From contig NZ_JAZGLW010000001.1 in the NCBI RefSeq assembly GCF_036409155.1, positions 62,001 through 126,000 on the forward strand: 64,000 nt of DNA, written 5' to 3'. This document shows positions 11,015-24,044 of the stretch, piece after piece. Each line of letters opens with the position of its first letter. Position 1 is the stretch's first letter. This DNA comes from Mycobacterium sp. 050128. Lineage in GTDB: Bacteria > Actinomycetota > Actinomycetes > Mycobacteriales > Mycobacteriaceae. The notes under the pieces were generated by a model. That model had not been told where the DNA came from, ran no database searches, and was given only the letters and a program-made list of their open reading frames with translations. The translations under genes and the position numbers were made by a program.

Positions 11015-12274
11015 CTACCCCCGCAGCCGTCCGCGCACTCGGTGGCGGCGATCCGGCATCACGCCCATCGACTGCTCCAGCGTGTGATCTTCCTGCCAGG
11101 ACACGATGTCGACACCGATGGTCGCCATGTCGCGATACATGGCGGAGCGCTGCAATGCCCACAGCCGATCCACCAGCGGGTCCTGTTCGTCTTCGAACGG
11201 AGAAACATCAAGAGTGTCGACGGCGATCACGACATGACCGCGCTTGCGCAGATCAATAAGCGCTAGTGCGAATTCCGTGTCGAGCAGGGTGGAGAACGCG
11301 ATGACGATGGCCCCGGCCGGGACGGCCGCACGCGGCGCCAGTGAGCCTGTGGTGCTTTCGAATCGATCGCCCGCACCCAGCACGGTATCGAGAATCCGAT
11401 AGAACTGGCGCTGACCGATGTCGGCGCCGAGCCACCGCGGGCGATTGCCGCCCAGCGCGACGATTCCGGCGCGATCGCTGTAGCGCAGCGCGGTCTGCAC
11501 CACCTGAGCGGCACCCCGCACCACTCGTTCGGTTGCATCGGTTGCCGGGCCCGCCGGCTGCCGATACCCGTCGATCAGCACCACCACGTCGGCGGCGCGG
11601 TCGGTCAATCGCTCCGTCACGTGCAGCTGGCCGCGACGCGCGCTCACCGGCCAATTCACCGCCCGCAGTTGGTCACCCGGAACGTAGGGACGGATATCGG
11701 CGTACTCGACGCCCGGACCGATATGCCCGGTCAGGTGAGCGCCGAGGCGGTCGAGCAACTCGGTTCGCGGGATGGGCGTCGACTGCGGCGGCGTCACGGG
11801 AAACACGATGACATCGGCGGCATCGACAGTTGTTGTGCCGGTGAGCAACCCACCGCGGGCGACCGCGTCGATCCGGGCGCAGATCGTGTAGCGGCCCCAG
11901 CGCTGCGCCACGGCGACAACCGTTTTCGCGTGCGAAGAATCCGAATCGGAAACCTCGAGCTGCAGGCCCTCGACGGCGGGAACCGTGAGCTCGATCGCCC
12001 AGGCATTGGGCGCCCCGGCTTCCTCGGTCGCCGTTAGCGTCACCCGCGCCTGCTCACCTTCGAAGCATCGCTGTGACTCCGGTTCCCCGTGCACATGGAT
12101 CTTCGGGACCCGGTGTTGCCAGCTGATCGAGCACAGCACGCCGAGCAGGGGCGCCGCGAACGCGATGAGCTGCCAATGCGCGCCGATCACGGCGGCAACG
12201 AGGGCGACACCGGCGCAGGTCGCGATCGCCCGCGTCAATGGTGATGCGCGCCAGCGGAACTCGGCCTCGGTCAC
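11015..12274 (-). CDS. DUF58 domain protein (Rv3163c-like)
   Basis: The 419-residue product has two N-terminal membrane helices (about residues 15-55) followed by a soluble region with the DUF58 signature. The conserved segment RPYVPGDQLRAVNWPVSARRGQLHV lies near residue 190, followed by a von Willebrand A-like fold. DUF58 proteins are usually encoded beside MoxR AAA+ ATPases, as here, and probably act as chaperone partners in assembling envelope or metal-containing complexes. The GTG start at 12274 lies 7 bp after the moxR stop. Confidence 0.9.
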   Translation of the reverse strand: MTEAEFRWRASPLTRAIATCAGVALVAAVIGAHWQLIAFAAPLLGVLCSISWQHRVPKIHVHGEPESQRCFEGEQARVTLTATEEAGAPNAWAIELTVPAVEGLQLEVSDSDSSHAKTVVAVAQRWGRYTICARIDAVARGGLLTGTTTVDAADVIVFPVTPPQSTPIPRTELLDRLGAHLTGHIGPGVEYADIRPYVPGDQLRAVNWPVSARRGQLHVTERLTDRAADVVVLIDGYRQPAGPATDATERVVRGAAQVVQTALRYSDRAGIVALGGNRPRWLGADIGQRQFYRILDTVLGAGDRFESTTGSLAPRAAVPAGAIVIAFSTLLDTEFALALIDLRKRGHVVIAVDTLDVSPFEDEQDPLVDRLWALQRSAMYRDMATIGVDIVSWQEDHTLEQSMGVMPDRRHRVRGRLRG

Positions 12275-12281
12275 GGCAAGC

Positions 12282-13270
<989 letters not shown>

Positions 13271-13274
<4 letters not shown>

Positions 13275-13753
13275 ACCTGCTCCAACCGGCGGAGGATTTC
13301 TTCGAACGCAGCCCGGCCGGGGCCGGGCTGGTGGTCAGCGGAGCGCTCGATGTTGTTGGGATTGACCCATTCCCACAGTTCGGCGCCGAACAGCATCCGG
13401 CCGGTCGACTGAAAAGCCACCGGGTCCTTGGCCAGTCGTTGCCCGGTCGCGATTTCGTACCGGCGGGCGAGCATCGGACGCAGATGCCGGTCCCAGTCCG
13501 TACGGGTGGACTCGGACCAGCGAATCGTCGTCTCGGTGGTGGCGAGCCAGCGGCGCAACGAATCCCCGAGGTCGTCAGCGTCCACGTCGGCCGCGGGTTC
13601 GCTCCCGTGTCCGAGCAGCCGACGAACATTGAGCAACACCAGAGCCAGCGCGACACCCGACGCGACCAACACCAAGGGGCGATCGTGAACGATCAGCACC
13701 AGCAGCTCCGCCCCGACGATGAGGCAAACACCCAGAGCTATCAGCCTTTTCAT
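13271..13753 (-). CDS. Membrane-anchored hypothetical protein (Rv3165c-like)
   Basis: The 160-residue product begins with two adjacent membrane helices (residues 4-45), then a soluble region rich in Trp and Arg (residues 50-160). I do not recognise a named domain. It is coupled by 4-bp overlaps to both the DUF4129 gene upstream and moxR3 downstream. This fixes it as part of the MoxR/DUF58 operon, where small membrane proteins of this kind are common. Confidence 0.85.
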
Positions 13754-14694
13754 ACCGCGCTCCGGAGCTCCGCGAGAACCAGCCGCAGCACCTCAACCGC
13801 GACGTCGCGATGCCCCTCGTTCATCACATGCGGACTGAACCGCGCTTCCTCGAACAGGTTCACCAGCTGAACGGCGTTATCGATATGCAGAGCATGGAGT
13901 TCGACGGCGCGGGCCAACACCTCGGTCGGTGTGTCGAAGTCCTGAGGAGCGGCCCCGGGAACACTCGCGAGCTCGTGTTCCATTGCGGCGTAGCAGGCGA
14001 TGATCGCCTCCCGCGGTTCGCGCCCCCGGTCGGCCATCTCGGCCAATCCCAGTTCGGCGGCTCGCACCAGAGAATCCGAAGGCCCCGTCGGCGGTACATA
14101 TTCGGCGCTGTCATCGGCGGCGGTGTGCAGCGTCGCGGCGCGGAATCGTCGTCGCGACATGATGAATGTCGCGACGACGAGGAGCAGCATCATCGCAACC
14201 GTGGCGGCCAACAGAATTCCCAGCATGTTGCCATGGTCGCTCTCCGGGTGCCGGGGCTGCGGTGTAGGCGCGCCGGCGTGCGGCGCCGCGCTGGTGTCCG
14301 GTGCGTGCTGCGCGGCAGGTGCACCGTGCGGCAGCGATAACCGGGACAACAGCATCGCAATCAGCAACCACGCGACGATCACCGCGAGTCCGATCAGCAG
14401 CACGCGCCAGCTCGGTCGCCCTGCGCCGGTACCGAGCATCCCGGAGAGGTCGCCCGTCTTCGGTGCCACCGCGCGTGGGTCCCGAAGCCGCGCGATGACG
14501 GCGACCGCGAGCAGCGCGAGTGCCGCACTGAGCAGGACGACGACGAATACCAGCGCCGCCCGGCCGCTGCCTTCCGCGCGCGCCGCGTGATCGCGAGCCG
14601 GAAGGTATCCGCGCAGGGCGGCGGCAACCACGATCAACAGCACGATGAGCGCAACGACGCGCCCTGTCGGCTTATCGGGCATTTGGCACACCAC
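13750..14694 (-). CDS. DUF4129 domain membrane protein (Rv3166c-like)
   Basis: First gene of the minus-strand MoxR operon. The 314-residue product has an N-terminal helix near residues 12-30, helices near 46-66 and 95-118, a proline/histidine-rich loop, and another helix near 155-178. A soluble C-terminal domain contains the DUF4129 pattern EAIIACYAAMEHEL...TPTEVLARAV. GTG at 14694 has AGGAAA eight bases upstream and is preferred; ATG at 14682 is the alternative. DUF4129 proteins often sit beside MoxR/DUF58 and transglutaminase-like genes. Confidence 0.85.
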   Translation of the reverse strand: MVCQMPDKPTGRVVALIVLLIVVAAALRGYLPARDHAARAEGSGRAALVFVVVLLSAALALLAVAVIARLRDPRAVAPKTGDLSGMLGTGAGRPSWRVLLIGLAVIVAWLLIAMLLSRLSLPHGAPAAQHAPDTSAAPHAGAPTPQPRHPESDHGNMLGILLAATVAMMLLLVVATFIMSRRRFRAATLHTAADDSAEYVPPTGPSDSLVRAAELGLAEMADRGREPREAIIACYAAMEHELASVPGAAPQDFDTPTEVLARAVELHALHIDNAVQLVNLFEEARFSPHVMNEGHRDVAVEVLRLVLAELRSAV

Positions 14695-14799
14695 TCGCCG
14701 GTTTTCCTATGCCGTTGCGGCACAGGCTTGATTCATACTTGCACGTCGCGCGGCGGTGTGGCCAGGGATAACCGCCAGCCCGCAAGCGTCCCCACTCGC

Positions 14800-15665
14800 C
14801 TAGGCAGGATCAAACGACCGGAAGCTGCCGTCGAGAACCTCATGGTGGCCAATGGTCCGACCGGTGACGGCGGCGGGGTCCACGAGAGCCAATTGTGCTG
14901 CCGCCCGGGCGAATTCGTCTTCAGTGGCCGTGTCGTTGAAGTTGGTGGCGTAGTAGGACAGGCCGGGCGTCATGATCGGCTTCGACGGTGCCAGCGCGTT
15001 GACGGCGATGTTGTGGTCGGCCAGGTCGAACGCCGCGCACTGGGTGAGATGCTCGAGCGCCGCCTTGGAACCGCCGTAACCAGGCAGGACACCGCCGCTG
15101 CGGTCCGGATAGGGTCCGTCGCCGGGCAGCCGCGAGGCCACCGAGGTGATGTTGATGATCGAGCCGCCCCCGGCCTCGATCATGTCCGGGGACACCAGCT
15201 GCATCAACTCATAGGCCGCAAACACCGCGATGTCGAAGTGGCGGCGAAATGCGGACAACGGCGTGCTGACGAACCCCGGCCAGCCGGGCTTGGCGGCGCC
15301 GGCCGGTTTGGCGGCCTTCGCCCGCGGCTGTCCACCGGGCACCGGCGGCCGTCCCGGTGCGGTGAAGGCCGCATTGTTGATCAGAACAGTGATGGGGCCC
15401 AACGCATCTCGCGCCTCACTCACCAGCCGGGCGACGTCGTCTCGGTCGGTCAGATCGGCGCGGACCGCCACCGCGTGCCCACCCGCCGCTTCGATGGCGG
15501 CGACGGTCTCGCCGATGGTTCCCGGCAGCCGGTCATCCCACACCTGCTCGGTACGCCCGGCCACCGCGACCGCCGCGCCCTCGGCAGCAAGCGCCAGCGC
15601 GATCGCCCGCCCCAAACCACGGCTGCCACCGGTGACGATCGCGGCACGCCCGGCAAGTCGCTGCG

Positions 15666-15669
<4 letters not shown>
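14800..15669 (-). CDS. SDR family oxidoreductase
   Basis: NAD(P)-dependent short-chain dehydrogenase of 289 residues; substrate unknown. Visible motifs are the Rossmann GGSRGLG near residue 13, NNAA near 95, and a catalytic Ser followed by YGGSKAALEH near residue 185. The region between residues 100 and 125 carries a Pro/Gly/Ala-rich insert. The ATG at 15669 overlaps the upstream TetR stop as ATGA, so the two are translationally coupled and the TetR protein may control this enzyme. Confidence 0.9.
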
Positions 15670-17458
<1,789 letters not shown>

Positions 17459-17459
<1 letters not shown>

Positions 17460-18574
17460 TGCTCGGACCGCTCGACGAGTACCCGGTACACCAGATTCCC
17501 CAGCCGATCGCTTGGCCCGGCTCCTCGGACCGCAACTTCTACGACCGGTCCTATTTCAACGCCCACGACCGCACCGGCGACATCTTCTTGATCAGCGGTA
17601 TCGGTTACTACCCCAACCTCGGCGTCAAGGATGCCTTCGTGCTCGTCCGGCGTGGGGATACCCAGACCGCGGTGCATGTTTCGGACGCCATCGACTCCGA
17701 CCGGCTCAACCAGCACGTCAACGGCTACCGGGTCGAGGTGATCGAACCGCTGCACAAATTGCGGATCGTCCTCGACGAAACCGAAGGCATCGCAGCCGAT
17801 CTCACCTGGAAGGGCCTGTTCGACGTCGTCCAGGAACAGCCGCACATCCTGCGGTCCGGCAACCGGGTCACCCTGGACGCGCAGCGCTTCGCCCAGCTGG
17901 GCAGCTGGAGCGGCCACGTCATGATCGACGGCGAGGAGATCGTCGTCGACCCCAACACTTGGCTGGGGAGCCGCGACCGGTCGTGGGGCATCCGCCCGAT
18001 CGGCGAGGCTGAGCCGGCCGGCCGACCGGCCGACCCGCCGTTCGAGGGCATGTGGTGGCTATACGTACCAATGGCTTTCGACGACTTCGCGATCGTGCTG
18101 ATCATCCAGGAGGAACCCGACGGGTTCCGCTCGCTCAACGACTGCACCCGGATCTGGCGCGACGGCCGAGTCGAGCAGCTGGGCTGGCCGCGGGTCAAGA
18201 TCCACTACACGTCCGGCACCCGCATTCCGACCGGCGCCAGCATCGACGCGACCACCCCGGACGGCTCCCCGGTCCACTTCGACGTCGAGTCCAAGTTGCC
18301 GGTGCCCATTCACGTCGGCGGCGGCTACGGCGGCGATTCGGACTGGATACACGGCACCTGGAAGGGCGAGAAGTACGCCGAACGCCTGACCTACAACATG
18401 ACCGATCCGGCGATCATCGGGCGCGCCGGCTTCGGGGTGATCGACCACGTCGGTCGCGCGGTCTGCATCGAGGGCGATAAGCCGCCGGTCGAGGGCTGGG
18501 GTCTCTACGAGCACGGCGCCCTGGGCCGCCACGACCCGTCCGGGTTCGCCGACTGGTTAACGGTTGCGCCGTAG
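17459..18574 (+). CDS. Conserved hypothetical protein (Rv3169-like)
   Basis: The 371-residue soluble protein has no signal peptide or membrane helix and no motif I can tie to a reaction. Tryptophans and glycines are spread throughout, as in large beta-structured, lipocalin-like folds. The ATG at 17459 overlaps the preceding stop, with GGAGAGGA just upstream. Conserved coupling to the phosphotransferase-fold gene, also seen in M. tuberculosis, suggests the two act on the same substrate. Confidence 0.85.
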
Positions 18575-18678
18575 CCCTTTTCGTGCCGCGCGCGCCAGGG
18601 CATCCCGTTGCCATCGCCGTGATGCGAACGTCCTCTACCGCGGGCGTGTCACCATGCGGTTGACTAGGGGGTGTGACG

Positions 18679-20019
18679 ATGCCGTCGTGGACTGTCGATG
18701 TTGTCGTGGTCGGCGCGGGCTTCGCCGGCCTCGCCGCGGCGCGAGAGCTGACGCGACAGGGCCACGACGTGGTGGTGTTCGAGGGTCGCGACCGCGTCGG
18801 CGGGCGGTCGTTCACCGGTAGCGTCGCGGGATTGCCGGCGGATATGGGCGGCGCGTTCGTCGGGCCCACCCAGGACGCCGTGCTGGCGCTGGCGGCCGAG
18901 CTGCAGATCCCGACCACGCCTACCTATCACGACGGGAAGAACGTCATCCACTGGCGCGGCTGGACACGCTCCTACCACGGCACCATCCCCAAGCTTTCGC
19001 TGACTGGGTTGCTCGACATCGCCCGGCTGCGTTGGCAATTCGAAAGAATCGCGCGCAGCATTCCGGTGGACGCACCCTGGCGGGCCCAACGCGCCCGCCA
19101 ACTCGATGAGGTGTCGTTCGGACAGTGGCTGCATTCGATGCGCGCCACCGCCTCGTCGCGCGACCTGATGGCCATCATGGCCCGGGTGAGCTGGGGATGC
19201 GAACTCGAAGACGTGTCAATGCTGCACGCCGCGCGCTACATCCGGGCCGCGGGCGGTCTGGACCGGATGCTCGACACCGAGGACGGCGCCCAGCAGGACC
19301 ATTTCCCGGGGGGCACCCAGCAAATCGCCCGGGCAGCGGCCGACGAACTGGGCGCGCGGGTGGTGCTGAATGCCCCGGTGCACCGCATCGAACGGCACGG
19401 TTCCGGCGTGACAGTCACCTCGGACGCTGGTACCGCCGACGCCGGGTTCGTCATAGTCGCGATCCCGCCCGCTCATCGCGGGGACATCGAGTTCGCTCCC
19501 CCGCTACCCGCCCAGTACCAGCAGCTGGCCGAGCAATGGCCGCAGGGCCGGCTCAGCAAGGCCTTCGCGGCATATTCGACACCGTTCTGGCGAGCCAAGG
19601 GATTCTCGGGACAGGCGCTCTCCGACAAGGGACCGGTGTTCATCACCTTCGACGTCAGCCCGCAGGCGGACGGGCCGGGCATCCTGCTGGGCTTTGTCGA
19701 CGCCCGGGCGTTCGATTCACTGCCCACCGACCAACGCCGCCGCGACACCTTGCGCTGCTTCGCATCGCTGTTCGGCGAGGAGGCACTCAAGCCACTCGAC
19801 TATGTGGATTATCGTTGGGGCACCGACGATTTCGCTCCGGGTGGCCCGACCGCGGCGGTGCCGCCGGGCTCGTGGACGCGGTTCGGGCCCTGGCTACGCG
19901 AACCGGTCGGACCGATTCACTGGGCGGGCACCGAGACCGCCGACGAGTGGACCGGGTTTTTCGACGGTGCGGTCCGGTCCGGTCTGCGAGCGGCCGCCGA
20001 GATCACCGCCCTGCTATGA
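18679..20019 (+). CDS. aofH: Flavin-containing amine oxidase
   Basis: FAD-dependent amine oxidase of 446 residues; the physiological amine is unknown. The N-terminal Rossmann motif [12 protein letters not shown] is followed by [11 protein letters not shown]. The C-terminal FAD segment includes [25 protein letters not shown]. The ATG at 18679 has AGGGGG seven bases upstream. A GTG six bases earlier would give the N-terminus used for the M. tuberculosis protein but sits too close to that sequence. The stop overlaps the convergent hydrolase gene by 6 bp. Confidence 0.93.
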   Translation: MPSWTVDVVVVGAGFAGLAAARELTRQGHDVVVFEGRDRVGGRSFTGSVAGLPADMGGAFVGPTQDAVLALAAELQIPTTPTYHDGKNVIHWRGWTRSYHGTIPKLSLTGLLDIARLRWQFERIARSIPVDAPWRAQRARQLDEVSFGQWLHSMRATASSRDLMAIMARVSWGCELEDVSMLHAARYIRAAGGLDRMLDTEDGAQQDHFPGGTQQIARAAADELGARVVLNAPVHRIERHGSGVTVTSDAGTADAGFVIVAIPPAHRGDIEFAPPLPAQYQQLAEQWPQGRLSKAFAAYSTPFWRAKGFSGQALSDKGPVFITFDVSPQADGPGILLGFVDARAFDSLPTDQRRRDTLRCFASLFGEEALKPLDYVDYRWGTDDFAPGGPTAAVPPGSWTRFGPWLREPVGPIHWAGTETADEWTGFFDGAVRSGLRAAAEITALL

Positions 20020-20973
20020 GCTGATCTGCGCGACCGGCAGGGTGCTGGATTCGGCCAGTAACCGCAGCTCGCCGGTGACCTTGCGGTGGTGCTCCAACAT
20101 CGAGCAGTGACCGCCGGGCAGCTCGACCAGGCCGACCACGTTGGGCGCGGTGCGTGCGATCTCGCGGGACGCGGCGATCGGCGTCAGCCGGTCGTCTTCG
20201 CTGCCGATGACCAGGGTCGGCACCGTCAACCCGGTCAGGTCGAGGTACCGCGACCCCAGCGATTCGACGAGCATCCTCGTGCAACCGCCGCGCCCGGCGG
20301 GGGATGTCTGCGCGAACAAGTCGTGGATGAGTGTGGCGTGACTCGGGTCGGCGTCCTTACCGACGGCGAGCATCGCGATCAGGCTGCGAGTGGCCAGCAG
20401 CGCCGGACTCGGAATCGGGACCCCACCGAACACGTTGATCAAGCCGCGCGCGGCGAGCGAGCGCGCCGGCGACAGCTGCCCCGGCACCGAGAACAGCTTG
20501 ACCTGGCGCACCAGGTCCCCGGTGGTCGTGTTGATCAACGCCACGGCATCGGCGCGCCGCGCGACCTTGTGGCGGTAGCGGGCCGACCACGCGGCGATCG
20601 TGATCCCGCCCATCGAGTGCCCGGCGATGACGGCGCGCTCATGCGGCGCCAGCGTCGCATCCAACACGCAATCCAGGTCGGACGCAAGGTGTTTGAGGCC
20701 GTATCCGCCGCGGCGCGGAACCCCGCTTCGGCCGTGGCCGCGGTGGTCGAACGCGATCACCCGGTATTCGGTGGCCAAATCGGCGATCTGGTAGGCCCAC
20801 GCCCGGATCGCGCAGATGATGCCGTGCGTCAGCACGATCGGGTAGCCGTCCGGCGGCCCGAAGACCTCCGCGTGCAGCGTGGTGCCGTCGACCGCGCGGA
20901 CGGTCAGCGTGCGGCTCGGCGGCAATTCCTCGGGCAGCGGGTCAATCACACGTGTCGTTCGCCGAGCACTCAT
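20014..20973 (-). CDS. hpx: Alpha/beta hydrolase (non-haem haloperoxidase-like)
   Basis: The 319-residue product has a classical alpha/beta-hydrolase core. It has an HG oxyanion region (LTHGIICA), the nucleophile elbow GHSMGG, an acid in SEDDRLTP and a catalytic His in GGHCSM. The family is annotated as non-haem haloperoxidase, but esterase or lipase activity is as likely. The ATG at 20973 has GGGGGGAG seven bases upstream. Further upstream starts would add an arginine-rich tail across the spacer. Confidence 0.9.
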   Translation of the reverse strand: MSARRTTRVIDPLPEELPPSRTLTVRAVDGTTLHAEVFGPPDGYPIVLTHGIICAIRAWAYQIADLATEYRVIAFDHRGHGRSGVPRRGGYGLKHLASDLDCVLDATLAPHERAVIAGHSMGGITIAAWSARYRHKVARRADAVALINTTTGDLVRQVKLFSVPGQLSPARSLAARGLINVFGGVPIPSPALLATRSLIAMLAVGKDADPSHATLIHDLFAQTSPAGRGGCTRMLVESLGSRYLDLTGLTVPTLVIGSEDDRLTPIAASREIARTAPNVVGLVELPGGHCSMLEHHRKVTGELRLLAESSTLPVAQISS

Positions 20974-21156
20974 CGCCAGCTCCCCCCGTCGAACACGGCC
21001 CCGTCGCCGCACTCTGGATGCAGCGATCCTATAACGGCACGGGCGTCCAACTATGCAATTTCGGCCAAACCCGCGCGCCCGAATCGCAGCACACAATTTC
21101 TCACTAACCAGCAAACTGCGGCACGGCGCCGGTTGCGGTGTGAGAGGCTGACTGTC

Positions 21157-22542
21157 ATGTCCCCGATGTCCCGTCGGGCGGCGCTCACAGCAACGATGAG
21201 CGCGGTCACTGGCGGGCTGCTGGCTGCCTGTGCATCGGGTGAACGTTCGATGTCATCACCACCCCCGCCGCCCGAAATCAAACCGGACACCGGGTCGGTC
21301 CTGATCGTGGGTGCCGGCATGGCCGGCTTGGCTGCCGCGCGCCGCCTCGCCGACGCGGGATGGCCGGTGCGCCTGATCGAAGCCCGCGACCGCATCGGCG
21401 GTCGTGTCTATACCGCCCGCGACTGGGGTGTGCCGATCGAGATGGGCGCGTCCTGGATCCACGGCACCGCCAGCGATCCGATGATGGAACTGGCTGACAA
21501 GGCGCACGCCGAGGTCATCCCGACCGACTACTACGGCTGGGCGAAGCTCGCGGTGGATCGCCGGCTGCCGGCAACGGATTACGACGCCGACTCTTGGCGC
21601 CAGTTCGTCGAACGGGCCTGCGACCGGGTCACCGGCGGGAGCCTCGGCGCCGCCGTCGACTCCGCGGCCAAGCGCGCGGAGCTTTCGAGCTCGGATCGCA
21701 CTCAGCTGGCATTCTTTGTCGCCACCGAGATCGAGGACGAATACGCGGCCAGCGCAGACCAGCTCTCCGCCACCACATTTGACACCGGCGACTACGCCGA
21801 CGGCGACCAGGCCGTCATCACGAACGGCTACGACGCCCTGCCCAAGCTGCTGGCCGACGGACTTCCGATCGTCCTGCGCACGCCGGTCACCGCGGTCACT
21901 CGACGCGACAACTCCGTCATCGTGCACGCCGGAAATCAATCCTTCGAAGGCCCCGCCGCGATCGTCACCGTTCCCCTCGGAGTGCTCAAAGCCGGTGCGA
22001 TCGCCTTCGACCCCCCGCTCCCCGACGGACATGCTCGCGCCGTGAACGCCCTGGGATTCGGCGTGCTGTCCAAGAGCTTCTTTCGGTTCAACCGGCGAAC
22101 CTGGAAGACGGACAACGCCTTTTACCTCTTCATGGGCACCGACCCGGGCGCGTGGGCGCAGTGGTTCACCTTGTCCAACAGCGCCGGGCCGATCGTGGTG
22201 GCCTTCAATGCCGGCGAACGCGGCCGGGCGGTGGAGGCGTCGTCGGCAGCCGATGTGACGGCCCGGGCGCTGCCGATCGCTCGCCAGCTGTTCGGCGACG
22301 ACGTCGCGCCGGTGCAAGTCCGGACCTCGAATTGGAGCACCGACCCGTATGCGCGGGGCAGCTACTCATTCCACGCGCCCGGTTCCGGGCTCGACGACCG
22401 CCGCCGCCTGGGGGAACCGATCAGCGACCGGCTTTACCTGGCGGGTGAGGCTGTCGACACCAAAAACCCGTCCACCGTCATCGGGGCCGTGGTCAGCGGG
22501 CGCTATGCCGCCGATGAATTGATGCGCCGGCTTAAGAGCTAG
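21157..22542 (+). CDS. Flavin monoamine oxidase, probable Tat-exported lipoprotein
   Basis: FAD-dependent amine oxidase of 461 residues, related to the nearby aofH product but distinct. The N-terminus has a twin-arginine pair (R6, R7), a hydrophobic segment and a lipobox LAAC ending at C25, so export by Tat and lipid anchoring are predicted. The FAD motifs are VGAGMAGLAAARRLADAG and a C-terminal LYLAGEAVDTKNPSTVIGA. A GAGAGG lies nine bases before the ATG; a second ATG at 21166 is possible. It is divergent from hpx. The M. tuberculosis region, as remembered, lacks a counterpart. Confidence 0.88.
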   Translation: MSPMSRRAALTATMSAVTGGLLAACASGERSMSSPPPPPEIKPDTGSVLIVGAGMAGLAAARRLADAGWPVRLIEARDRIGGRVYTARDWGVPIEMGASWIHGTASDPMMELADKAHAEVIPTDYYGWAKLAVDRRLPATDYDADSWRQFVERACDRVTGGSLGAAVDSAAKRAELSSSDRTQLAFFVATEIEDEYAASADQLSATTFDTGDYADGDQAVITNGYDALPKLLADGLPIVLRTPVTAVTRRDNSVIVHAGNQSFEGPAAIVTVPLGVLKAGAIAFDPPLPDGHARAVNALGFGVLSKSFFRFNRRTWKTDNAFYLFMGTDPGAWAQWFTLSNSAGPIVVAFNAGERGRAVEASSAADVTARALPIARQLFGDDVAPVQVRTSNWSTDPYARGSYSFHAPGSGLDDRRRLGEPISDRLYLAGEAVDTKNPSTVIGAVVSGRYAADELMRRLKS

Positions 22543-22620
22543 CGCGAAAATCCAAGGCGTACAGTAGGTTTCCAGTCCGGAGAGATTGCGTTGACTCGGC
22601 CGCGTATTCGGCGATCGTGG

Positions 22621-23493
22621 CTAGGTGGACGCCGCATTGGAATCGTGGTCGGTCGCCGTCCAGCTGGCGAGCAGTCGCAACGCCTCGTCCGAGTGCGAGC
22701 CCGGTTCGGCGGTATAGCCGATCAACGACAGCCCACCGACGCCGGCGATGTCGAACACGTTGTAGGTCAGCGCCAGGACACCGACCTCGGAATGCCGGAA
22801 TCGCTTGAGGCCGTGGCGATGTCCCTTGACGTTGTGCGCCGCCCAACTGGTGCGGAATGGCGCGCTGCGCAATCCGAGCTCACCGACCAGGTCGGTGACG
22901 GCCGGCGAATCGGGAGCGCGCGCCGCTTCGGCCCGCAGCAGGGAAACGACGTCGTCGGCTTCGCGGTCCCACTCGGGAAAGAACTGATCGGCCGCGGAAT
23001 CGAGAAACATGAATCGAGCCAGGTTCGGTGTCGCCTTGGCGCGGGCGAAGACGGGTGCGTACAGCGCGCGCCCGAGCGTGTTGGCGGCGACGAGATCGAG
23101 GTGGCCGTTGATCACGATCGCCGGCGCGGCGACCATGCTGTCCAGCAATGCCTGCACGCCCTGGGGGATGGTCCGGCCCGCGGGGCGTACCCATCGGGCC
23201 CGACCGCCCTTGCTGGTGACGGCGCGAACCAGATCGAACAGGTGAGTTTCCTCTGCCTCACCGAGTTGCAGGGCCCCGGCAACGGCATGCAACACGTCCT
23301 CGGAGACACCGGCCACATTTCCCCGCTCTACCTGCGTGTAGTAGTCGATGCTCACGCCGGCCAGCCGAGCGACCTCCTCACGCCGTAGCCCGGGCACGCG
23401 GCGCCGCCGACCCGGCGGCAGGCCAACCGCTGCGGGGGTGATCCTCGCCCGTCGGGACATCAAGAAGTCCCTGATGTCCTTGGCAACGTCCAT
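22621..23493 (-). CDS. XRE family regulator with MmyB-like ligand domain
   Basis: The 290-residue product has an N-terminal helix-turn-helix (about residues 20-80, with RREEVARLAGVSIDYYTQVERG). The C-terminal domain (about 100-260) is typical of the actinobacterial MmyB/XRE class, whose domain may bind fatty acid-like ligands. The ATG at 23493 has GGGGGAG directly before it, closer than usual. A GGGTAT sits 9 bp upstream without a matching -35 box. Such regulators often control a neighbouring oxidoreductase; the divergent gene here is frameshifted. Confidence 0.9.
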   Translation of the reverse strand: MDVAKDIRDFLMSRRARITPAAVGLPPGRRRRVPGLRREEVARLAGVSIDYYTQVERGNVAGVSEDVLHAVAGALQLGEAEETHLFDLVRAVTSKGGRARWVRPAGRTIPQGVQALLDSMVAAPAIVINGHLDLVAANTLGRALYAPVFARAKATPNLARFMFLDSAADQFFPEWDREADDVVSLLRAEAARAPDSPAVTDLVGELGLRSAPFRTSWAAHNVKGHRHGLKRFRHSEVGVLALTYNVFDIAGVGGLSLIGYTAEPGSHSDEALRLLASWTATDHDSNAAST

Positions 23494-23535
23494 CTCCCCC
23501 GGATACCCCGCCAGCGGGCAAACATCCCTCCGACA

Positions 23536-24019
23536 ATGACCGACCAGCGGTTTCCGTCGAAGGACGCGCCCATCACGACGCTGGCCGAGCGCAGCGCCCG
23601 CGCGCAACTCGCGGTCATCGAAGAGGCGACCGCGCGTTGCGACGGCAATGCGCTGGACCGGCTCAACACGCTGCTGCAGGCCGGTTTTGACGTCAAGATG
23701 CAGACCGGCACACCCGAACAGTTGGCGGCCATGGTCTCGCTGCTACGGCCCGAAAACGCGCATTTTCCACACCTTCGACGCCGAGGGTGTCGCCGACATG
23801 ATTCAAGGCCTGGCCGCGCGCCTCAACACCAACGTTATCCAAATCGTCGACGCCACCGATGAACCCAGCAGGCAGCACGCCATCGATGTTTTGACCACCA
23901 GATTCAAGCTGCACGGGGTGGCGGTCGACCGGGTTCTCGGACTACCCGACGGCAGCATCGCCGTGCTCAACCGCACACAGGTCGCGACAATGGTGGCGGC
24001 TTTGCCGCGCGATTACTGA
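23536..24019 (+). pseudogene. Frameshifted hypothetical gene
   Basis: One continuous mycobacterial-looking protein of about 160 residues is split between two frames. The frame opened by the ATG at 23536 reads sensibly to about 23755 (ending MVSLLRPEN). The next frame then continues with IFHTFDAEGVADMIQGLAARLN to a stop at 24019. A single extra base in or near the GAAAACGCGC run at 23751-23761 would explain it. I do not recognise the domain. It could be a real pseudogene, an assembly error or, less likely, programmed shifting. Confidence 0.6.
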
Positions 24020-24035
24020 GCCAGGGATTGGGCAT
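24011..24035 (+). promoter_or_regulatory. Weak SigF-like promoter
   Basis: GATT-N15-GGGCAT; the -35 has one mismatch to GTTT and the -10 has C for T. The -10 box ends nine bases before the ATG at 24045, the same distance seen at better SigF-like sites in this window. Confidence 0.3.
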
Positions 24036-24044
24036 AGCTGATAC

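Noticed and set aside
20086..21156. Long upstream extension of the amine oxidase frame
   Set aside because: It runs antisense through the hpx gene; the Tat/lipobox N-terminus and ribosome site place the start at 21157.
23494..23523. SigF-like promoter for the XRE gene
   Set aside because: GGGTAT lies nine bases before the ATG, but the nearest GTTT gives only an 11-bp spacer.
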